NCBI GenBank assembly: GCA_022616435.1
Contig: JAKEET010000108.1
Location: 48,430-112,429 of the forward strand
From: Gemmataceae bacterium
GTDB taxonomy: Bacteria; Planctomycetota; Planctomycetia; Gemmatales; Gemmataceae
Reading direction: 5' to 3'
DNA length: 64,000 nucleotides
In this document: positions 59,450-64,000 of the stretch, one piece after another
How positions within the stretch are numbered: the first letter of the stretch is position 1
Layout: every line of letters starts with the position of its first letter
Position numbers and translations under genes: made by a program
The notes under the pieces: model-generated
Databases searched by the model: none
What the model saw: only the letters and a program-made list of their open reading frames with translations
What the model was told of the DNA's origin: nothing

Positions 59450-61303
59450 ATGTTCGCCTACCACGGCCGTTATCTCCGGTTCAGCCTCTGCGACGATTCG
59501 TCGACGTGGATGCCGCTTGCAGTGAACGAGTTACGACGGTTCATCGGCGGCGTCGGGCTGGGGACGTATCTGCTGCATCGCGAAGCGCCGCCGCGCGTCG
59601 AGCCGCTCGCCGCGGCCGCGCCGTTGATCTTCGCGCTCAGCCCGCTCGTCGGCACGCCGCTGACCACGTCGGCGAAGTTCGCCGTGGTCGCCAAGTCGCC
59701 GCTCACCGGGCGGATCAACGACGCGTTGTCGTCGTCGCACTTCGCGCTGGCCGCCAAGCGAGCCGGCCTGGATGCGCTGGCGATCGTGGGCGCCTGCGCG
59801 GAACCTTCCATCTTGATCATCGATGAAGGCGCAGCCCGTTTGGAGTCGGCCAAGGACCTGTGGGGCCTGCCTGCGCAGGAAGCGGCGACGCGCTTGACGG
59901 AGCGGCTCGGTCCGCGCTTTCACACGGCGATCATCGGCCCGGCCGGCGAGAACCTGGTTCGTTACGCCACCATCAGCCACGACAACCGCCACGCCGGCCG
60001 CGGCGGACTGGGCGCGGTGATGGGCTCGAAGATGCTAAAGGCGATCGCCGTCGCCGGCTCGCAGCGCGTGCCGGTCGCCGACCCCGACGGCGTGGTGCGC
60101 GCGGCCAAGGACCTGTCGCGGCGTTCGTTCGGTCCCGCGACCGCCAAATATCGGGAGCTGGGCACCGTCGCCAACCTGCTGACTTTCAACCGCTTCGCCG
60201 CGCTGCCAACGCGCAATTTCCAGCAGGGCACGTTCGAGGACGCCCCCGCACTGTCCGGCGAGTCGCTGAACAGGGCGCGTCGGGTCGCGCGCAACTCCTG
60301 CGCCGCCTGCACGATCGGCTGCGAGCACATCTACGATCTGACCGCAGTGGGCGCCGAGAACCGCGGAGAGGTTCGGCTTGAATACGAGAGTCTGTTCGCC
60401 TTGGGACCACTATGCGGCGTCGGCGACCAGGATGCCGTGCTGCGTGCGGCCCGGCTCTGCGATCGCCTCGGCCTCGACACGATTTCGACAGGGGCTTCGA
60501 TCGCCTTCGCCATGGAATGCGCCGAGCGCGGCTTGCTCCACGAGCCCGATCTTCGCTTCGGCAATGCGAGCAAGATGCTCGGATTGATCGAGCAGATCGG
60601 CCGCCGCGAAGGACTGGGCAATCTCCTCGCCGAGGGAACGCGGCGCGCCGCGGCGACGATCGGCGGCGACGCGCCCGACTTCGCGCCGCACGTCAAGGGG
60701 CTGGAGATTCCGGGCTACGAGCCGCGCGCCTTGCAAACCATGGCCCTGGGCTTCGCGGTCGGCAGCCGCGGCGCGGATCACAACCGCTCGGGCGCCTACG
60801 AAGCCGATTTCTCCGAGAAGGCCGATCGGTTGCACGGCAGCCCCGAGGCGGCCCGCTTCGCCATCGAGACCGAGAACAAGGCGGCGGTCATGGATTCGTT
60901 GATCCTGTGCAAGTTCCTGCGCGGCGTCTTCGCCGACATCTTCGCCGAGGGCGCGAACTTGCTGTCGCTGGCGACCGGCTGGGACGTGACCGCCGACGAG
61001 CTGCGCGCCACCGCGGAGCGCATCGTCGCGGCCAAGAAGCTGTACAACGTGCGCGAGGGCTGGAAGCCGGCGGAGGATACGCTGCCCAAGCGGTTCCTTT
61101 CGGAAGGACTGCCGTCGCACGGCGACGTGGCGGCGCTGCCGCGCGAGCGGTTGCAAGCGATGATCCAGGCGTACTATCGCGGCCGCCGCTGGACCGATGA
61201 CGGCCGGGTCCCGGCGGCGACAATCGCTGTGCTGGGCCTGAACGACCTCAACGTGGCGAGCGGCGCGGCGTCAGCCCGCCGTGTGACCGCCAGCGATCGC
61301 TGA
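59450..61303 (+). CDS. Aldehyde:ferredoxin oxidoreductase family tungsten enzyme
   Basis: 617 residues from ATG 59450 (MFAYHGRYLRFSL); ATG 59405 would add 15 residues. N-terminal domain motifs RRFIGGVGLGTYLL and GPAGENLVRYA, with HAGRGGLGAVMGSK, are typical of AOR. The 4Fe-4S site is formed by CAACTIGC and a later Cys in LILCKFLRG. The pterin loops NRSGAYEADF lie between. The family oxidises aldehydes to acids with ferredoxin. It is rare outside anaerobes and archaea, so the physiological partner is unclear. Confidence 0.9.
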   Translation: MFAYHGRYLRFSLCDDSSTWMPLAVNELRRFIGGVGLGTYLLHREAPPRVEPLAAAAPLIFALSPLVGTPLTTSAKFAVVAKSPLTGRINDALSSSHFALAAKRAGLDALAIVGACAEPSILIIDEGAARLESAKDLWGLPAQEAATRLTERLGPRFHTAIIGPAGENLVRYATISHDNRHAGRGGLGAVMGSKMLKAIAVAGSQRVPVADPDGVVRAAKDLSRRSFGPATAKYRELGTVANLLTFNRFAALPTRNFQQGTFEDAPALSGESLNRARRVARNSCAACTIGCEHIYDLTAVGAENRGEVRLEYESLFALGPLCGVGDQDAVLRAARLCDRLGLDTISTGASIAFAMECAERGLLHEPDLRFGNASKMLGLIEQIGRREGLGNLLAEGTRRAAATIGGDAPDFAPHVKGLEIPGYEPRALQTMALGFAVGSRGADHNRSGAYEADFSEKADRLHGSPEAARFAIETENKAAVMDSLILCKFLRGVFADIFAEGANLLSLATGWDVTADELRATAERIVAAKKLYNVREGWKPAEDTLPKRFLSEGLPSHGDVAALPRERLQAMIQAYYRGRRWTDDGRVPAATIAVLGLNDLNVASGAASARRVTASDR

Positions 61304-61392
61304 CCGCGTCCCCTTGCATGCGCCGCGGCCCGCTCATAATTTCTCTGTGTCGTTCCGGTTGGCGCCGCGGCGCTTTGCATCTTGAGGGATCC

Positions 61393-63279
61393 ATGATGGG
61401 CACACTCTCTCCACGCGTTGTTTGTTGGCTCGGCATCCTGTTCGCCGTGTCCCTCGCCTGTTGCACGTCGCTCACGGCTCAGGAAACCGCGAAGAAGCAC
61501 CCCGTTCCCAAGGACCAGACCAGGTCGCGCGATCTGATCTTCGACATCTTCAAGGAAGACCTGCAGAATGCCAAGGAGCCGGAAGCCAAGTCGAAGCTGG
61601 CGGCGTACTTCATCCAGCAAGGCAAGGAGAGCCGCGACGATCTGACCAACCGCTACGTCCTCTACATCGAAGCGACGGCCCTGGCGGCGGCGGCCGGCGA
61701 CGCGCCCCTGGCGTTATCGGCCCTCGATGAGCTGGCGAAGGACTTCGACGTCGATTTGTGGAAGTTGAAGGCCACCGCCCTCGCCGCTGCCGCCGAGAAC
61801 AGCCCCACGAAGGAAACCAGCAAGGCGCAGGTGGAGTTGTTGTTGCCGATGATCGCGGAAGCGGTCGAGGCCGACAACTACGACGCCGCGGTGACACTCG
61901 GCAAGATCGCCGACGTCGCCGCCCGCAAGTCCAAGGTGATCGCCCTGGTCACCGCCGTGCAGAAGCGCCAGCAGGAAGTTGTCACGGTGCAGAAAGGCTT
62001 CGCCCGCCTGCAAGTCTTCGTCGATCGGCTCAAGGTCAACGCGAAGGACGGCGAAGCGAACCTGGAGCTCGGCAAGTACTTCGCATTCCTGAAAGCCCGC
62101 TGGGAGCGGGCGCTGCCGCTCTTGGCGATGGGGAGCGATGAAACCTTGAGGGCATTGGCCAATAAGGACCTCGCCAAGCCGCAAGCGGCGAAGGATCAGC
62201 TCGCGCTGGCCGACGGCTGGTGGGAGCTGGCCGCCAAGGAAAAGGACCCCGCCCAGCTCGCGCTCCAGCGCCGCGCCCGGCACTGGTACGAACAAGCCAT
62301 CGGCGGGCTGGCCGGCCTCAATCGCACCAAGGCCGCCAGGCGAATCGACCTGGTCAGCGCCCGCGTCGCCGGCACGGTGAATGAAGGTCCGATCGGTCCG
62401 GTCGGCGAGCTGAAGAAGCTCGAAGGCCACACCGACGAGGTGAAGAGCGTCGCCTTCTCGTTCGATGGCCGCTACGCCATTTCCGGCAGCGTCGATCAGA
62501 CGGCCCGCATCTGGGACCTGGCGACCGGCAAGGAGGACAAGGTGCTGCGCGGGCACACCAAGCAGATCTGGGCGGTCGCCTTCCATCCCAACGGCCGCCA
62601 GGTCTTCACCGCGAGCTGGGACGCCACCGCCCGGCTCTGGGACGCCAAGACCGGCAACGAGGCGCGGCGCTTCAGCCATCGCCTCGATCTCAACGGCCTG
62701 GCGCTGTCGCGCGACGGCAACACCCTCTGGACCGCCAGCGACGATCAAAGCGTCTACATGTGGAACGTGGCGACCGGCGACGAAATCCGTCGCATCCCCG
62801 GTCACAGCGCCTTCGTGTACACCGTGGCACTCGCCCCGGACGGCCGCCGCGTGGCGTCGGGGAGCGTCGACAAGACGGTGCGGGTCGTCGATCTGAACAC
62901 GGGGCAGCTGGTGAAGTCGTTCGAAGGCCAGGCGAGCGCGGTCACCAACGTCGCGTTCTCGCCCGATAGCCGCTACCTGTTCGCGACCGGCGACAACTTC
63001 GTACGGCAGTGGGAGATCGCGACCGGTAAGGAAGTGCGCCGCTTCGAAGGCCACACCGGCCTGGTGATCGGCATGGCGCTTTCACCCGACGGCCGGCGGC
63101 TGCTGACCGGCGGCGACGACAAGACCATCCGCTACTGGGACACGGGCACCGGCAAGGAGCTGCACAAGTTCACGGGGCACAGCGACACGGTGACCTGCGT
63201 CGCCTTTTCGCACGACGGCCGCCGCGCCCTGTCCGGCGGCTTCGACCGCACGGTGCGGCTGTGGGGCCTGCCGCGCTGA
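61393..63279 (+). CDS. Secreted WD40-repeat protein
   Basis: 628 residues from ATG 61393, with GAGGGATCC upstream and a signal peptide (CWLGILFAVSLACCTSLTA). A helical N-terminal half (about 30-330) precedes seven WD40 repeats in the last 300 residues, with recurring GHTDEVKSVAFSFDGR, RIWDLATGKE, RLWDAKTGNE and RYWDTGTGKE. This makes a full seven-bladed propeller for protein binding at the envelope. It ends two bases before a long palindrome. Confidence 0.92.
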   Translation: MMGTLSPRVVCWLGILFAVSLACCTSLTAQETAKKHPVPKDQTRSRDLIFDIFKEDLQNAKEPEAKSKLAAYFIQQGKESRDDLTNRYVLYIEATALAAAAGDAPLALSALDELAKDFDVDLWKLKATALAAAAENSPTKETSKAQVELLLPMIAEAVEADNYDAAVTLGKIADVAARKSKVIALVTAVQKRQQEVVTVQKGFARLQVFVDRLKVNAKDGEANLELGKYFAFLKARWERALPLLAMGSDETLRALANKDLAKPQAAKDQLALADGWWELAAKEKDPAQLALQRRARHWYEQAIGGLAGLNRTKAARRIDLVSARVAGTVNEGPIGPVGELKKLEGHTDEVKSVAFSFDGRYAISGSVDQTARIWDLATGKEDKVLRGHTKQIWAVAFHPNGRQVFTASWDATARLWDAKTGNEARRFSHRLDLNGLALSRDGNTLWTASDDQSVYMWNVATGDEIRRIPGHSAFVYTVALAPDGRRVASGSVDKTVRVVDLNTGQLVKSFEGQASAVTNVAFSPDSRYLFATGDNFVRQWEIATGKEVRRFEGHTGLVIGMALSPDGRRLLTGGDDKTIRYWDTGTGKELHKFTGHSDTVTCVAFSHDGRRALSGGFDRTVRLWGLPR

Positions 63280-63280
63280 C

Positions 63281-63353
63281 CGTAGGCTAGAACTCCGATT
63301 CTGTCCGGATGACGATTGCGTGCATTCGGACAGAATCGGAGTTCTAGCCTACG
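63281..63353. repeat. Perfect 27-base inverted repeat, TAGAACTCCGATTCTGTCC family
   Basis: Arms 63281-63307 and 63327-63353 are perfect reverse complements with a 19-base loop. The element fills the 80-base gap between two convergent genes and could act as a bidirectional terminator. Shares its core with 4780-4864 and 37322-37355. Confidence 0.9.
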
Positions 63354-63359
63354 TCCACG

Positions 63360-63911
63360 TCATACCCGCGCCGCCGTGGCCATGGGCTTCAGGTCCTTCG
63401 CCGCCTGCAGGATCGTTTGCAGGAACGCGGGCAAATCGTCCGGCTTCCGGCTGGTGATCAGGTTGCCGTCGCGGACGACCTCGGCATCCATGTACTTGGC
63501 GCCCGCGTTGCTGACATCGTCCTTGATCGCGAAGAAGCACGTCGCCTTCTTGCCCTTCAATGCCTGCGTCGAGCACAGCACCCACGGACCGTGGCAAATC
63601 GCGGCGACGACCTTGCCCTGCTCGGCCATGTCGCTGACCAGCCGCACGACGGCTTCATGCCGGCGCAGGAAATCGGGCGCGAACCCGCCGGGGATGACGA
63701 TCGCGTCGAAGTCGTCGGCGCGCACGTCCTTGGCAGCCTTGTCGCTCTTGGCCGGATAGCCGAGCTTGCTGGGATACGTCTGCCCCGCCTCCGGGCCGAC
63801 GAGGGCGACCTTGCAGCCCGCCTCGCGCAGCCGATAGACGGGATACCAGACTTCCATCTCTTGATACTGTTGTTCGACGAGGACGCAGACACGGATGTCG
63901 GAAAGGTTCAT
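63360..63911 (-). CDS. DJ-1/PfpI family protein
   Basis: 183 residues. The nucleophile-elbow Cys is in VAAICHGPWVL, with the acidic partner in the N-terminal strand (VLVEQQYQEMEVWYP) and IVIPGGFAPDFLRR. Members act as glyoxalases, deglycases or chaperones; this one fits the PfpI-like group. Start ATG 63911 has GAGATGG upstream. Confidence 0.9.
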   Translation of the reverse strand: MNLSDIRVCVLVEQQYQEMEVWYPVYRLREAGCKVALVGPEAGQTYPSKLGYPAKSDKAAKDVRADDFDAIVIPGGFAPDFLRRHEAVVRLVSDMAEQGKVVAAICHGPWVLCSTQALKGKKATCFFAIKDDVSNAGAKYMDAEVVRDGNLITSRKPDDLPAFLQTILQAAKDLKPMATAARV

Positions 63912-63931
63912 GAATCCATCTCCTGTGATTG

Positions 63932-64000
63932 GCGAGCGTCGAGGCGTAAGCCCGACGTGATTGCGTTCCCCACACGTCGGGCTTACGCCTCGACGCTCGC
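63932..64000. repeat. Perfect 28-base inverted repeat GCGAGCGTCGAGGCGTAAGCCCGACGTG
   Basis: Left arm 63932-63959 and right arm 63973-64000 are perfect reverse complements around a 13-base loop. The right arm reaches the last base of the window, so the element may be longer. It lies 20 bases upstream of the DJ-1/PfpI start. Confidence 0.9.

Overview
The window is GC-rich chromosomal DNA from a member of the Planctomycetota, most likely a Gemmata-like lineage. The main evidence is lineage-typical secreted proteins: a DUF1549/DUF1553 protein followed by a Tat-exported DUF1501 protein, a hydrazine-synthase-alpha-like protein with CxxCH motifs, a multihaem cytochrome with TPRs, VIT/VWA and WD40 proteins, and many small dispersed palindromes. 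No rRNA, tRNA, IS element, prophage or CRISPR array was recognised.

Layout. 1-7.3 kb: a secreted protein cut by the window edge, a small coiled protein, a PfkB kinase, a pseudouridine synthase, a thioredoxin-like/haem/PDZ protein interrupted by an in-frame TGA, and a VIT-VWA protein. 7.5-12.4 kb: the DUF1549/1553-DUF1501 pair and an SH3-like secreted protein. 12.8-21.1 kb: deoC, a molybdopterin oxidoreductase with its Fe-S subunit, the HzsA-like protein and a thioredoxin-like protein. 21.7-28.2 kb: an RMD1/DUF155 membrane protein, a VapBC-type module, an RNA methyltransferase, a prolyl oligopeptidase and cysE. 29-39.5 kb: a short SecA paralogue, the multihaem cytochrome with a NIPSNAP protein, an alpha/beta hydrolase, an SDR, a dihydroorotase, a HicB-like protein and a response regulator. 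39.5-54.1 kb: mostly housekeeping genes (glnS, adenosine-kinase-like, gltX, hotdog enzymes, eno, glycosyltransferase, phosphotransferase, SDR, galE, speA). 54.1-64 kb: two more toxin-antitoxin loci, a WD40-like protein, an MBL hydrolase with an ABC ATPase, an aldehyde:ferredoxin oxidoreductase, a WD40 protein and a DJ-1/PfpI protein.

Three things stand out. (1) The TGA at 4481-4483 lies exactly in a thioredoxin-type CxxC position and is followed by a hairpin with an AGGUU loop resembling a bacterial SECIS element, so 3437-4636 is a candidate selenoprotein gene of the form thioredoxin-haem-PDZ-PDZ. (2) A toxin-type PIN-domain gene has no stop codon and reads straight into glnS, giving a possible PIN-GlnRS fusion. 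(3) The window holds a dense set of unrelated palindromic and heptanucleotide repeat families. They sit at gene ends, often supply the neighbouring stop codon, and in several places lie in frame inside genes (HzsA-like, dihydroorotase, phosphotransferase), adding repeat-encoded peptides. Four toxin-antitoxin loci and an orphan antitoxin paralogue are wedged between core genes in the second half. All functional calls rest on reading motifs; no database search was run.
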